Shown: in pieces, positions 49,721 to 63,200 of the stretch
Numbering within the stretch: the stretch's first letter is position 1
Layout: each line of letters opens with the position of its first letter
NCBI RefSeq assembly: GCF_051014685.1
Contig: NW_027478395.1
Span: 1,302,001 to 1,366,000 of the forward strand
Source: Ptiloglossa arizonensis
Taxonomy: Eukaryota > Arthropoda > Insecta > Hymenoptera > Colletidae
Reading direction: 5' to 3'
DNA length: 64,000 bases
The notes under the pieces: generated by a model
The model's database searches: none
Seen by the model: the letters and a program-made list of their open reading frames with translations, nothing else
Told to the model about the DNA's origin: nothing
Program-made: the position numbers and the translations under genes

Positions 49721-50780
49721 TACACATACCGTTGTAATCGGGCGAGTTTCTACATTCAGACGCAGCAGGAATTTTTGGGTTTGGTCAATCCGTTCGCGAG
49801 ATGTGGGAGTTTGAAGCTAAGATGTGGTTGAGAAAACAACAAATTTTTCGCACTTCTGCTGCTCCAAACGCTTAACCAGAATGGCCTAGGGAAAAATACA
49901 CATGCCGTTGTAATCGGGCGAGCTTCTACTTTCATATGTAATAGGAATTTTTGGGTTTGGTCAATCCGTTCGCGAGATATGGGAGTTTCAAGCTAAGAAA
50001 TGGTTGAGAAGACAACAAATTTTTCGCACTTCTGCTGCTCCAAACGCTTAACCAGAATGGCCTAGGGAAAAAATACACATACCTTTGTAATCGGGAGAGT
50101 TTCTACTTTCAGATGTATAAGGAATTTTTGGTTTTGGTCAATCCGTTCGCGAGATGTGGGAGTTTGAAGCTAAGAAATGGTTGAGAAGACAACAAATTTT
50201 TCGCACTTCTGCTACTCCAAACGCTTAACCAGAATGGCCTAGGGAAAAAATACACATACCTTTGTAATCGGGAGAGTTTCTACTTTCAGATGTAGTAGGA
50301 ATTTTTGGTTTTGGTCAATCCGTTCGCGAGATGTGGGAGTTTGAAGCTAAGAAATGGTGAGAAGGCAACAAACTTTTCGCAATTCTGCTGCTTCAAACGC
50401 TTAACCAGAATAGTATAGGGAAAAAATACACAAACCGTTGTAATCGGGCGAGTTTCTACATTCAGACGCAATAGGAATTTTTGGGTTTGGGCAATCCGTT
50501 CGCGAGATATGGGAGTTTGAAGCTAGGAAATGCTTGAGAAGGCAACAAATTTTTCGCACTTCTGCTGCTCCAAACGTTTAACCATAATGGCCTAGAGAAG
50601 AAATACACACACCGTTGTAATCGGGCGAGTTTCTACATTCAGACGCAGCAGGAATTTTTGGGTTTGGTCAATCCGTTCGCGAGATATGGGAGTTTGAAGC
50701 TAGGAAATGCTTGAGAAGGCAACAAATTTTTCGCACTTCTGCTGCTCCAAATGCTTAACCAGAATGGCCTAGTGGAAAAT
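49721..50780. repeat. Hexamer HOR unit, 1,060 bp, copy 2
   Basis: Carries the same rare variants as copy 1, including the identical one-base loss GGTGAGAAGG at 50358. Private differences are GTTTCAAGC (49987) and GGCCTAGAGAAG (50590). After about 50640 the monomers resemble 55.7-56.1 kb. Confidence 0.88.
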
Positions 50781-51229
50781 ACACATACCGTTGTAATCGG
50801 GCGAGTTTCTACATTCAGACGCAGCAGGAAGTTTTGGGTTTGGTCAATCCGTTCGCGAGATATGGGAGTTTGAAGCTAAGAAATGGTTGAGAAGGCAACA
50901 AACTTTTCGCAATTCTGCTGCTCCAAACGTTTAACCAGAATGGCCTAGGGAGAAAATACACATACCGTTGTAATCGGGCGAGTTTCTACATTCAGATGTA
51001 GTAGGAATTTTTGGGTTTTGTCAATCCGTTCGCGAGATGTGGGAGTTTGAAGCTAAGAAATGGTTGAGAAGGCAACAAATTTTTCGCACTTCTGCTGCTC
51101 CAAACACTTAACCAGGATGGCCTAGGGAAAAAATACACATACCGTTGTAATCGGGCGAGTTTCTACTTTCAGATGTAGTAGGAATTTTTGGGTTTGGTCA
51201 ATCCGATCGCGAGATATGGGAGTTTGAAG
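50781..51229. repeat. Mixed monomers between HORs
   Basis: Two to three monomers with AAGTTTTGGG (50829), AAACGTTTAACCAG and the ACACTTAACCAGG variant (51102). They resemble 55.9-56.25 kb. One monomer reads CAATCCGATCGCGAG (51206), which breaks the otherwise constant TTCGCGAG. No gene is visible. Confidence 0.75.
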
Positions 51230-52112
51230 CTAAGATGTGGTTGAGAAAACAACAAATTTTTCGCACTTCTGCTGCTCCAAACGCTTAACAAGAATGGCCT
51301 AGGGAAAAATACACATGCCGTTGTAATCGGGCGAGCTTCTACTTTCATATGTAATAGAAATTTTTGGGTTTGGTCAATCCGTTCGCGAGATATGGGAGTT
51401 GGAAGCTAAGAAACGGTTGAGAAGGCAACAAATTTTTCGCACTTCTGCTGCCCCAAACGCTTAACCAGAACAGCCTAGGGATAAAATACACATACCGTTG
51501 TAATCGGGCGAGTTTCTACATTCAGACGCAGCAGGAATTTTTGGGTGTGGTCAATCCGTTCGCGAGATATGGGAGTTTGAAGCTAAGAACTGCTTGAGAA
51601 CGCAACAAATTTTTCGCACTTCTGCTGCTCCAAACGCTTAACCAGAATGGCCTAGGGAAAAATACACATGCCGTTGTAATCGGGCGAGCTTCTACTTTCA
51701 TATGTAATAGGAATTTTTGTGTTTGGTCAATCCGTTCGCGAGATATGGGAGTTTGAAGCTAAGAAATGGTTGAGAAGACAACAAATTTTTCGCACTTCTG
51801 CTGCTCCAAACGCTTAACCAGAATGGCCTAGGGAAAAAATACACATACCTTTGTAATCGGGAGAGTTTCTACTTTCAGATGTAGTAGGAATTTTTGGTTT
51901 TGGTCAATCCGTTCGCGAGATGTGGGAGTTTGAAGCTAAGAAATGGTTGAGAAGACAACAAATTTTTCGCACTTCTGCTGCTCCAAACGCTTAACCAGAA
52001 TGGCCTAGGGAAAAAATACACATACCTTTGTAATCGGGAGAGTCTCTACTTTCAGATGTAGTAGGAATTTTTGGTTTTGGTCAATCCGTTCGCGAGATGT
52101 GGGAGTTTGAAG
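51230..52112. repeat. Pentamer HOR unit, 883 bp, copy 1
   Basis: Five monomers repeated at offset 883. ACGCTTAACAAGAATGG occurs at 51281 and 52164, and GAGAGTCTCTACTTTCAG at about 52037 and 52920. The unit contains one A/B dimer followed by monomers with CCTTTGTAATCGGGAGAG. Confidence 0.87.
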
Positions 52113-52995
52113 CTAAGATGTGGTTGAGAAAACAACAAATTTTTCGCACTTCTGCTGCTCCAAACGCTTAACAAGAATGGCCTAGGGAAAAATACACATG
52201 CCGTTGTAATCGGGCGAGCTTCTACTTTCATATGTAATAGAAATTTTTGGGTTTGGTCAATCCGTTCGCGAGATATGGGAGTTGGAAGCTAAGAAACGGT
52301 TGAGAAGGCAACAAATTTTTCGCACTTCTGCTGCCCCAAACGCTTAACCAGAACAGCCTAGGGATAAAATACACATACCGTTGTAATCGGGCGAGTTTCT
52401 ACATTCAGACGCAGCAGGAATTTTTGGGTGTGGTCAATCCGTTCGCGAGATATGGGAGTTTGAAGCTAAGAACGGCTTGAGAACGCAACAAATTTTTCGC
52501 ACTTCTGCTGCTCCAAACGCTTAACCAGAATGGCCTAGGGAAAAATACACATGCCGTTGTAATCGGCGAGCTTCTACTTTCATATGTAATAGGAATTTTT
52601 GGGTTTGGTCAATCCGTTCGCGAGATATGGGAGTTTGAAGCTAAGAAATGGTTGAGAAGACAACAAATTTTTCGCACTTCTGCTTCTCCAAACGCTTAAC
52701 CAGAATGGCCTAGGGAAAAAATACACATACCTTTGTAATCGGGAGAGTTTCTACTTTCAGATGTAGTAGGAATTTTTGGTTTTGGTCAATCCGTTCGCGA
52801 GATGTGGGAGTTTGAAGCTAAGAAATGGTTGAGAAGACAACAAATTTTTCGCACTTCTGCTGCTCCAAACGCTTAACCAGAATGGCCTAGGGAAAAAATA
52901 CACATACCTTTGTAATCGGGAGAGTCTCTACTTTCAGATGTAGTAGGAATTTTGGTTTTGGTCAATCCGTTCGCGAGATGTGGGAGTTTGAAGCT
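52113..52995. repeat. Pentamer HOR unit, 883 bp, copy 2
   Basis: Second copy. Private changes include AAGAACGGCTTGAG (52470), a one-base loss AATCGGCGAG (52561), CTGCTTCTCC (52681) and GAATTTTGGTTTTGG (52948). A third, more diverged relative follows at 53.1-53.6 kb. Confidence 0.87.
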
Positions 52996-55900
52996 GAGAA
53001 ATGGTTGAGAAGGCAACAAACTTTCGCACTTCTGCTGCTTCAAACGCTTAACCAGAATAGTATAGGGAAAAAATACACAAACCGTTGTAATCGGGCGTGT
53101 TTCTACATTCAGACGCAGCAGGAATTTTTGGGTGTGGTCAATCCGTTCGCGAGATATGGGAGTTTGAAGCTAAGAACTGCTTGAGAACGCAACAAATTTT
53201 TCGCACTTCTGCTGCTCCAAACGCTTAACCAGAATGGCCTAGGGAAAAATACACATGCCGTTGTAATCAGGCGAGCTTCTACTTTCATATGTAATAGGAA
53301 TTTTTGGGTTTGGTCAATCCGTTCGCGAGATATGGGAGCTTGAAGCTAAGAAATGGTTGAGAAGACAACAAATTTTTCGCACTTCTGCTGCTCCAAACGC
53401 TTAACCAGAATGGCCTAGGGAAAAAATACACATACCTTTGTAATCGGGAGAGTTTCTACTTTCAGATGTAGTAGGAATTTTTGGTTTTGGTCGATCCGTT
53501 CGCGAGATGTGGGAGTTTGAAGCTAAGAAATGGTTGAGAAGACAACAAATTTTTCGCACTTCTGCTGCTTCAAACGCTTAACCAGAATGGCCTAGGGAAA
53601 AAATACACATACCTTTGTAATCGGGAGAGTTTCTACTTTCAGATGTAGTAGGAATTTTTGGGTTTGGTCAATCCGTTCGAAAGATATGGGAGTTTGAAGC
53701 TAAGAAATGCTTGAGAAGGCACCAAATTTTTCGCACTTCTGCTGCTCCAAACGCTTAACAAGAATGGGCTAGTGAAAAAATACACATACCTTTGTAATCG
53801 GGCGAGTTTCTACTTTCAGATATAGTAGGAATTTTTCGGTTTGGTCAATCCGTTCGCGAGATGCGGCTGTTTGAAGCTAAGAAATGGTTGAGAAGACAAC
53901 AAATTTTGCGCATTTCTGCTGCTCCAAACGCTTAACCAGAAAGGACTACGGAAAAAATACACATACCTTTGTAATCGGTCGAGTTTCTACTTTCAGATGT
54001 AGTAGGAATTTTTGGGTTTGGTCAATCCGTTCGCGAGATGTGGGAGTTTGAATCTAAGAAATGGTTGAGAAGACAACAAATTTTTCGCAATTCTGCTGCT
54101 CCAAACGCTTAACCAGAGTGGCCTAGGGAAGAATATACATACCGTTGTAATCGGGCGAGTTTCTACATTCAGACGCAGCAGGAATTTTTGGGTTTGGTCA
54201 ATCCGTTCGCGAGATATGGGAGTTTGAAGCTAGGAAATGCTTGAGAAGGCAACAAATTTTTCGCACTTCTGCTGCTCCAAACGCTTAACCAGAATGGCCT
54301 AGGGAAAAATACACATACCGTTGTAATCGGGCGAGTTTCTACATTCAGACGCAGCAGGAATTTTTGGGTTTGGTCAATCCGTTCGCGAGATATGGGAGTT
54401 TGAAGCTAAGAAATGGTTGAGAAGGCAACAAACTTTTCGCAATTCTGCTGCTCCAAACGCTTAACCAGAATGGCCTAGGGAGAAAATACACATACCGTTG
54501 TAATCGGGCGAGTTTCTACATTCAGATGTAGTAGGAATTTTTGGGTTTTGTCAATCCGTTCGCGAGATGTGGGTGTTTGAAGCTAAGAAATGGTTGAGAA
54601 GGCAACAAATTTTCGCACTTCTGCTGCTCCAAACGCTTAACCAGGATGGCCTAGGGAAAAAATACACATACCGTTGTAATCGGGCGAGTTTCTGCATTCA
54701 GACACAGCAGGAATTTTTGGGTTTGGTCAATCCGTTCGCGAGATATGGGAGTTTGAAGCTAAGAAATGGTTGAGAAGGCAACAAATTTTTCGCACTTGTG
54801 CTGCTCCAAACGTTTAACCAGAATGGCCTAGGGAAGAAATACACATACCGTTGTAATCGGGCGAGTTTCTACATTCAGACGCAACAGGAATTTTTGGGTT
54901 TGGTCAATCCGTTCGCGAGATATGGGAGTTTGAAGCTAGGAAATGCTTGAGAAGGCAACAAACTTTTCGCAATTCTGCTGCTCCAAACGCTTAACCAGAA
55001 TGGCCTAGGGAGAAAATACACATACCGTTGTAATCGGGCGAGTTTCTACATTCAGATGTAGTAGGAATTTTTGGGTTTTGTCAATCCTTTCGCGAGATGT
55101 GGGAGTTTGAAGCTAAGAAATGGTTGAGAAGGCAACAAATTTTTCGCACTTCTGCTGCTCCAAACGCTTATCAGGATGGCTTAGGGAAAAAATACACATA
55201 CCGTTGTAATCGGGCGAGTTTCTACATTCAGACGCAGCAGGAATTTTTGTGTTTGGTCAATCCGTTCGCGAGATGTGGGAGTTTGAAGCTAAGAAATTGT
55301 TGAGAAGGCAACAAACTTTTCGCAATTCTGCTGCTCCAAACGCTTAACCAGAATGGCCTAGGGAAAAATACACATACCGTTGTAATCGGGCGAGTTTCTA
55401 CATTCAGACGCAGCAGGAATTTTTGGGTTTGGGCAATCCGTCCGCGAGATATGGGAGTTTGAAGCTAGGAAATGCTTGAGAAGGCAACAAATTTTTCGCA
55501 CTTCTGCTGCTCCAAACGCTTAACCAGAATGGCCTAGGGGAAAATACACATACCGTTGTAATCGGGCGAGTTTCTACATTCAGACGCAGCAGGAATTTTT
55601 GGGTTTGGTCAATCCGTTCGCGAGATATGGGAGTTTGAAGCTAGGAAATGCTTGAGAAGGCAACAAATTTTTCGCACTTCTGCTGCTCCAAACGTTTAAC
55701 CATAATGGCCTAGGGAAGAAATACACACACCGTTGTAATCGGGCGAGTTTCTACATTCAGACGCAGCAGGAATTTTTGGGTTTGGTCAATCCGTTCGCGA
55801 GATATGGGAGTTTGAAGCTAGGAAATGCTTGAGAAGGCAACAAATTTTTCGCACTTCTGCTGCTCCAAACGCTTAACCAGAATGGCCTAGGGGAAAATAC

Positions 55901-57229
55901 ACATACCGTTGTAATCGGGCGAGTTTCCACATTCAGACGCAGCAGGAATTTTTGGGTTTGGTCAATCCGTTCGCGAGATATGGGAGTTTGAAGCTAAGAA
56001 ATGGTTGAGAAGGCAACAAACTTTTCGCAATTCTGCTGCTCCAAACGTTTAACCAGAATGGCCTAGGGAGAAAATACACATACCGTTGTAATCGGGCGAG
56101 TTTCTACATTCAGATGTAGTAGGAATTTTTGGGTTTTGTCAATCCGTTCGCGAGATGTGGGAGTTTGAAGCTAAGAAATGGTTGAGAAAGCAACAAATTT
56201 TTCGCACTTCTGCTGCTCCAAACACTTAACCAGGATGGCCTAGGGAAAAAATACACATACCGTTGTAATCGGGCGAGTTTCTGCATTCAGACGCAGCAGG
56301 ATTTTTTGGGTTTGGTCAATCCGTTCGCGAGATATGGGAGTTTGAAGCTAAGAAATTGTTGAGAAGAAAACAAATTTTTCGCACATCTGCTGCTCCAAAC
56401 GCTTAACCAGAATGGCCTAGGGAAAAAATACACATACCGTTGTAACCTGGCGAGTTTCTACTTTCAGATGTAGTAGGAATTTTTGGGTTTGGTCAATCCG
56501 TTCGCGAGATGTGGGAGTTTGAAGCTAAGATGTGGTTGAGAAAACAACAAATTTTTCGCAATTCTGCTGCTCCAAACGCTTAACCAGAATGGCCTAGGGA
56601 AAAATACACATGCCGTTGTAATCGGGCGAGCTTCTACTTTCATATGTAATAGAAATTTTTTGGTTTGGTCAATCCGTTCGCGAGATATGGGAGTTGGAAG
56701 CTAAGAAACGGTTGAGAAGGCAACAAATTTTTCGCACTTCTGCTGCCCCAAACGCTTAACCAGAACAGCCTAGGGATAAAATACACATACCGTTGTAATC
56801 GGGCGAGTTTCTACATTCAGACGCAGCAGGAATTTTTGGGTGTGGTCAATCCGTTCGCGAGATATGGGAGTTTGATGCTAAGAACTGCTTGAGAACGCAA
56901 CAAATTTTTCGCACTTCTGCTGCTCCAAACGCTTAACCAGACTGGCCTAGGGAAAAATACACATACCTTTGTAATCGGGAGAGTTTCTACTTTCAGATGT
57001 AGTAGGAATTTTTGGTTTTGGTCAATCCGTTCGCGAGATGTGGGAGTTTGAAGCTAAGAAATGGTTGAGAAGACAACAAATTTTTCGCACTTCTGCTGCT
57101 CCAAACGCTTAACCAGAATGGCCTAGGGAAAAAATACACATACCTTTGTAATCGGGAGAGTTTCTACTTTCAGATGTAGTAGGAATTTTTGGTTTTGGTC
57201 AATCCGTTCGCGAGATATGGGAGTTTGAA
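52996..57229. repeat. Mosaic of segments shared with 20, 49-51 and 3-4 kb
   Basis: From 54107 to about 55250 this matches 19990-21133 at offset 34117. From about 55.44 to 56.2 kb it resembles 49.4-51.1 kb (ACCATAATGG with AAGAAATACACACACC at 55700). From 56.2 to 56.56 kb it carries the ACACTTAACCAGG phrase. Diverged single monomers include GATGCGGCTG (53863) and CCGTTCGAAAGAT (53676). No gene is visible. Confidence 0.8.
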
Positions 57230-58190
57230 GCTAAGAACTGCTTGAGAACGCAACAAATTTTTCGCACTTCTGCTGCTCCAAACGCTTAACCAGAATGGCC
57301 TAGGGAAAAATACACATGCCGTTGTAATCGGGCGAGCTTCTACTTTCATATGTAATAGGAATTTTTGGGTTTGGTCAATCCGTTCGCGAGATATGGGAGT
57401 TTGAAGCTAAGAAATGGTTGAGAAGACAACAAATTTTTCACACTTCTGCTGCTCCAAACGCTTAACCAGAATGGCCTAGGGAAAAAATACACATACCTTT
57501 GTAATCGGGAGAGTTTCTACTTTCAGATGTATTAGGAATTTTTGGTTTTGGTCAATCCGTTCGCGAGATGTGGGAGTTTGAAGCTAAGAAATGGTTGAGA
57601 AGACAACAAATTTTTCGCACTTCTGCTGCTCCAAACGCTTAACCAGAATGGCCTAGGGAAAAAATACACATACCTTTGTAATCGGGAGAGTTTCTACTTT
57701 CAGATGTAGTAGGAATTTTTGGTTTTGGTCAATCCGTTCGCGAGATGTGGGAGTTTGAAGCTAAGAAATGGTTGAGAAGGCAACAAACTTTTCGCAATTC
57801 TGCTGCTTCAAACGCTTAACCAGAATAGTATAGGGAAAAAATACACAAACCGTTGTAATCGGGCGAGTTTCTACATTCAGACGCAATAGGAATTTTTGGG
57901 TTTGGTCAATCCGTTCGCGAGATATGGGAGTTGGAAGCCAAGAAATGGTTGAGAGGGCAACAAATTTTGCGCACTTCAGCTGCTCCAAACGCTTAACCAG
58001 AATGGCCTTGGGAAAAAATACACATACCGTTGTTATCGTACGAGTTTCTACTTTCAGACGCAATAGGAATTTTTGGGTTTGGTCAATCCGTTCGCGAGAT
58101 ATGGGAGTTTGAAGCTAAGAAATGGTTGAGAAGGCAACAAACTTTTCGCAATTCTGCTGCTCCAAACGCTTAACCAGAATGGCCTAGGGA
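57230..58190. repeat. Third copy of the 6.6/14.4 kb segment
   Basis: Matches 14277-15237 at offset 42953, with AATAGTATAGGG, GTTGAGAGGGC and GTTGTTATCGTACGAG in order. It diverges near 58190 (GTAACCGGGCG against GTAATCGGGCG), where the sequence switches to the GATATTTTTGG type. Confidence 0.87.
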
Positions 58191-60200
58191 AAAAATACAC
58201 ATACCGTTGTAACCGGGCGAGTTTCTACTTTCAGACGTTGTAGGATATTTTTGGATTTGGGCAATCCGTTCGCGAGATGTGGGAGTTTGAAGCTAAGATG
58301 TGGTGGAGAAAACAACAAATTTTTCGCACTTCTGCTGCTCCAAACGCTTAACCAGAATGGCCTAGGGAAAAATACACATGCCGTTGTAATCGGGCGAGCT
58401 TCTACTTTCATATGTAATAGAAATATTTGGGTTTGGTCAATCCGTTCGCGAGATATGGGAGTTGGAAGCTAAGAAATGGTTGAGAAGGCAACAAATTTTT
58501 CGCACTTCTGCTGCCCCAAACGCTTAACCAGAACGGCCTAGGGATAAAATGCACATACCGTTGTAATCGGGCGAGTTTCTATATTCAGACGCAGCAGCAA
58601 TTTTTGGGTGTGGTCAATCCGTTCGCGAGATATGGGAGTTTGAAGCTAAGAAATGCTTGAGAATGCAACAAATTTTTCGCACTTCTGCTGCCCCAAACGC
58701 TTAACCAGAACGGCCTAGGGATAAAATGCACATACCGTTGTTTTCGTACGAGTTTCTACTTTCAGATGTAGTAGGATATTTTTGGGTTTCGTCAATCCGT
58801 TCGCGAGATGTGGGAGTTTGAAGCTAAGATGTGGTTGAGAAAACAACAAATTTTTCGCACTTCTGCTGCTCCAAACGCTTAACCAGAATGGCCTAGGGAA
58901 AAAATACACATACCTTTGTAATCGGGGGAGTTTCTACTTTCAGATGTAGTAGGAATTTTTGTGTTTGGTCAATCCGTTCGCGAGATGTGGGAGTTTGAAG
59001 CTAAGAATTTGTTGAGAAGAAAACAAATTTTTCTCACATCTGCTGCTCCAAACGCTTAACCAGAATGGCCTAGGGAAAAAATACACATACCGTTGTAACC
59101 GGGCGAGTTTCTACTTTCAGACGTAGTAGGATATTTTTGGATTTGGTCAATCCGTTCGCGAGATGTGGGAGTTTGAATCTAAGATGTGGTTGAGAAAACA
59201 ACAAATTTTTCGCACTTCTGCTGCTCCAAACGCTTAACCAGAATGGCCTAGGGGAAAATACACATGCCGTTGTAATCGGGCGAGCTTCTACTTTCATATG
59301 TAATAGAAATTTTTGGGTTTGGTCAATCCGTTCGCGAGATATGGGAGTTGGAAGCTAAGAAATGGTTGAGAAGGCAACAAATTTTTCGCACTTCTGCTGC
59401 CCCAAACGCTTAACCAGAACGGCCTAGGGATAAAATACACATACCGTTGTAATCGGGCGAGTTTCTACATTCAGACGCAGCAGGAATTTTTGGGTGTGAT
59501 CAATCCGTTCGCGAGATATGGGAGTTTGAAGCTAAGAAATGCTTGAGAAGGCAACAAATTTTTCGCATTTCAGCTGCTCCAAACGCTTAACCAGAACGGC
59601 CTCGGGAAAAAATACACATACCGTTGTTTTCGTACGAGTTTCTACTTTCAGACGCAATAGGAATTTTTGGGTTTGGTCAATCCGTTCGCGAGATATGGGA
59701 GTTTGAAGCTAGGAAATGCTTGAGAAGGCAACAAATTTTTCGCACTTCTGCTGCTCCAAGCGCTTAACCAGAATGGCCTAGTGAAAAAATACACATACCT
59801 TTGTAATCGGGCGAGTTTCTTCTTTCATATGTAATAGAAATTTTTGGGTTTGGTCAATCCGTTCGCGAGATATGGGAGGTGGAAACTAAGAAATGGTTGA
59901 GGAGGCAACAAATTTTGCGCATTTCAGCTGCTCCAAACGCTTAACCAGAATGGCCTAGGGAAACATACACATGCCGTTGTAATCGGGCGAATTTCTATTT
60001 TCATATGTAACAGAAATTTTTGGGTTTGGTCAATCCGTTCGCGAGATATGGGAGTTGGAAGCTAAGAAATGGTTGAGGAGGCAACAAATTTTGCGCATTT
60101 CAGCTGCTCCAAACGCTTAACCAGAACGGCCTAGGGAAAAAAGACACATACCGTTGTAATCGGGCGAGTTTCTACATTCAGACGCAGCAGGTATTTTTGG
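58191..60200. repeat. GATATTTTTGG/GATAAAATGC monomers, mosaic
   Basis: The left part resembles 21.42-22.0 kb and 37.17-37.5 kb (GACGTTGTAGGATATTTTTGG, GATGTGGTGGAG, AGGGATAAAATGCAC, TCGTACGA at about 58743). Farther right the monomers are more individual, with GGTTGAGGAGGC, AATTTTGCGCATTTCAGC and GGAAACATACAC. No gene is visible. Confidence 0.8.
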
Positions 60201-63200
60201 GTGTGGTCAATCCGTTCGCGAGATATGGGAGTTTGAAGCTAAGAAATGGTTGAGAAGACACCAAATTTTTCGCACTTCTGCTGCTCCAAACGCTTAACAA
60301 TAATGGCCTAGTGAAAAAATACACATACCTTTGTAATCGGGCGAGTTTCTACTTTCAGATATAGTAGGAATTTTTGGGTTTGGTCAATCCGTTCGCGAGA
60401 TGTGGCAGTTTGAAGCTAAGAAATGGTTGAGAAGACAACAAATTTTTCGCATTTCTGCTGCTTCAAACGCTTAACCAGAATGGACTAGGGAAAAAATACA
60501 CATACCTCTGTAATCGGGCGAGTTTCTACTTTCAGATGTAGTAGGAATTTTTGGGTTTGGTCAATCGGTTCGCGAGATGTGGCAGTTTGAAGCTAAGAAA
60601 TGGTTGAGAAGACAACAAATTTTTCGCACTTCTGCTGGTCCAAACGCTTAACCAGAATGGCCTAGGGAAAAAATACACATACCGTTGTAATCGGGCGAGT
60701 TTCTACTTTCAGATGTAGTAGAATATTTTTGGGTTTGGTCAATCCGTTCGCGAGATGTGGGAGTTTGAAGCTAAGATGTGGTTGAGAAAACAACAAATTT
60801 TTCGCACTTCTGCTGCTCCAAACGCTTAACAATAATGCCCAAGTGAAAAAATACACATACCTTTGTAATCGGGCGAGTTTCTACTTTCAGATATAGTAGG
60901 AATTTTTGGGTTTGGTCAATCCGTTCGCGAGATGTGGCAGTTTGAAGCTAAGAAATGGTTGAGAAGACACCAAATTTTTCGCACTTCTGCTGCTCCAAAC
61001 GCTTAACAATAATGGTCTAGTGAAAAAATACACATACGTTTGTAATCGGGCGAGTTTCTACTTTCAGATATAGTAGGAATTTTTGGGTTTGGTCAATCCG
61101 TTCGCGAGATGTGGGAGTTTGAAGCTAAGAAATGGTTGAGAAGACAACAAATTTTTCGCACTTCTGCTGCTCCAAACGCTTAACCAGAATGGACTAGGGA
61201 AAAAATACACATACCGTTGTAATCGGGCGAGTTTCTACATTCAGACGCAGCAGGAATTTTTGGGTGTGGTCAATCCGTTCGCGAGATATGGGAGTTTGAA
61301 GCTAAGAAATGGTTGAGAAGACACCAAATATTTCGCACTTCTGCTGCTCCAAACGCTTAACAATAAAGGCCTAGTGAAAAAATACACATACCTTTGTAAT
61401 CGGGCGAGTTTCTACTTTCAGATATAGTAGGAATTTTTGGGTTTGGTCAATCCGTTCGCGAGATGTGGGAGTTTGAAGCTAAGAAATGGTTGAGAAGACA
61501 CCAAATTTTTCGCACTTCTGCTGCTCCAAACGCTTAACAATAATGGTCTAGTGAAAAAATACACATACGTTTGTAATCGGGCGAGTTTCTACTTTCAGAT
61601 ATAGTAGGAATTTTTGGGTTTGGTCAATCCGTTCGCGAGATGTGGGAGTTTGAAGCTAAGAAATGGTTGAGAAGACAACAAATTTTTCGCACTTCTGCTG
61701 CTCCAAACGCTTAACCAGAATGGACTAGGGAAAAAATACACATACCGTTGTAATCGGGCGAGTTTCTACATTCAGACGCAGCAGGAATTTTTGGGTGTGG
61801 TCAATCCGTTCGCGAGATATGGGAGTTTGAAGCTAAGAAATGGTTGAGAAGACACCAAATATTTCGCACTTCTGCTGCTCCAAACGCTTAACCAGAATGG
61901 ACTAGGGAAAAAATACACATACCGTTGTAATCGGGCGAGTTTCTACATTCAGACGCAGCAGGAATTTTTGGGTGTGGTCAATCCGTTCGCGAGATATGGG
62001 AGTTTGAAGCTAAGAAATGGTTGAGAAGACACCAAATATTTCGCACTTCTGCTGCTCCAAACGCTTAACAATAAAGGCCTAGTGAAAAAATACACATACC
62101 TTTGTAATCGGGCGAGTTTCTACTTTCAGATATAGTAGGAATTTTTGGGTTTGGTCAATCCGTTCGCGAGATGTGGGAGTTTGAAGCTAAGAAATGGTTG
62201 AGAAGACAACAAATTTTTCGCACTTCTGCTGCTCCAAACGCTTAACCAGAATGGACTAGGGAGAAAAAAAACATACCGTTGTAATCGGGCGAGTTTCTAC
62301 TTTCAGATATAGTAGGAATTTTTGGGTTTGGTCAATACGGTCAAGAGATATGGGAGTTTGAAGCTAGGAAATGCTTGAGAAGACAACAAATTTTTCGCAC
62401 TTCTGCTGCTCCAAACGCTTAACCAGAATGGACTAGGGAAAAAATACACATACCGTTGTAATCGGGCGAGTTTCTACATTCAGACGCAGCAGGAATTTTT
62501 GGGTGTGGTCAATCCGTTCGCGAGATGTGGGAGTTTGAAGCTAAGAAATGGTTGACAAGGCAACAAATTTTTCGCACTTCTGCTGCTCCAAACGCTTAAC
62601 CAGAGTGGCCTTGGGAAAAAATACAAATACCGTTGTTATCGTACGAGTTTCTACTTTCAGACGCAATAGGAATTTTTGGGTTTGGTCAATCCGTTCCCGA
62701 GATATGGGAGTTTGAAGCTAAGAAATGGTTGAGAAGGCAACAAATTTTTCGCACTTCTGCTGCTCCAAACGCTTAACCAGAATGGCCCAGTGAAAAAATA
62801 CACATACCTTTTTAAACGGGCGAGTTTCTACATTCAGATGTAGTAGGATTTTTTGGGTGTGGTCAATCCGTTCGCGAGATATGGGAGTTTGAAGCTAAGA
62901 AATGGTTGAGAAGGCAACAAAATTTGGGCATTTCAGCTGCTCCAAACGCTTAACCAGAATGGCCTTGGGAAAAAATACAAATACCGTTGCTATCGTACGA
63001 GTTTCTACTTTCAGACGCAATAGGAATTTTTGGGTTTGGTCAATCCGTTCGCGAGATGCGGCAGTTTGAATCTAAGAAATGGTAGAGAAGACAACAAATT
63101 TTTCGCAATTCAGCTGCTCCAAACGCTTAACCAGAATGGCCTTGGGAAAAAATACACATACCGTTGTTATCGGGCGAGTTTCTACATTCAGGCGCAATAG

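Noticed and set aside
59760..59800. Pol III internal promoter (A-box-like TGGCCTAGTGA with GGTTCGCGAG as B box)
   Set aside because: The A-box resemblance exists only in the CCTAGTG variants. The B-box match covers just the first six bases and needs the rare CGGTTCG variant. No tRNA or SINE structure accompanies it.
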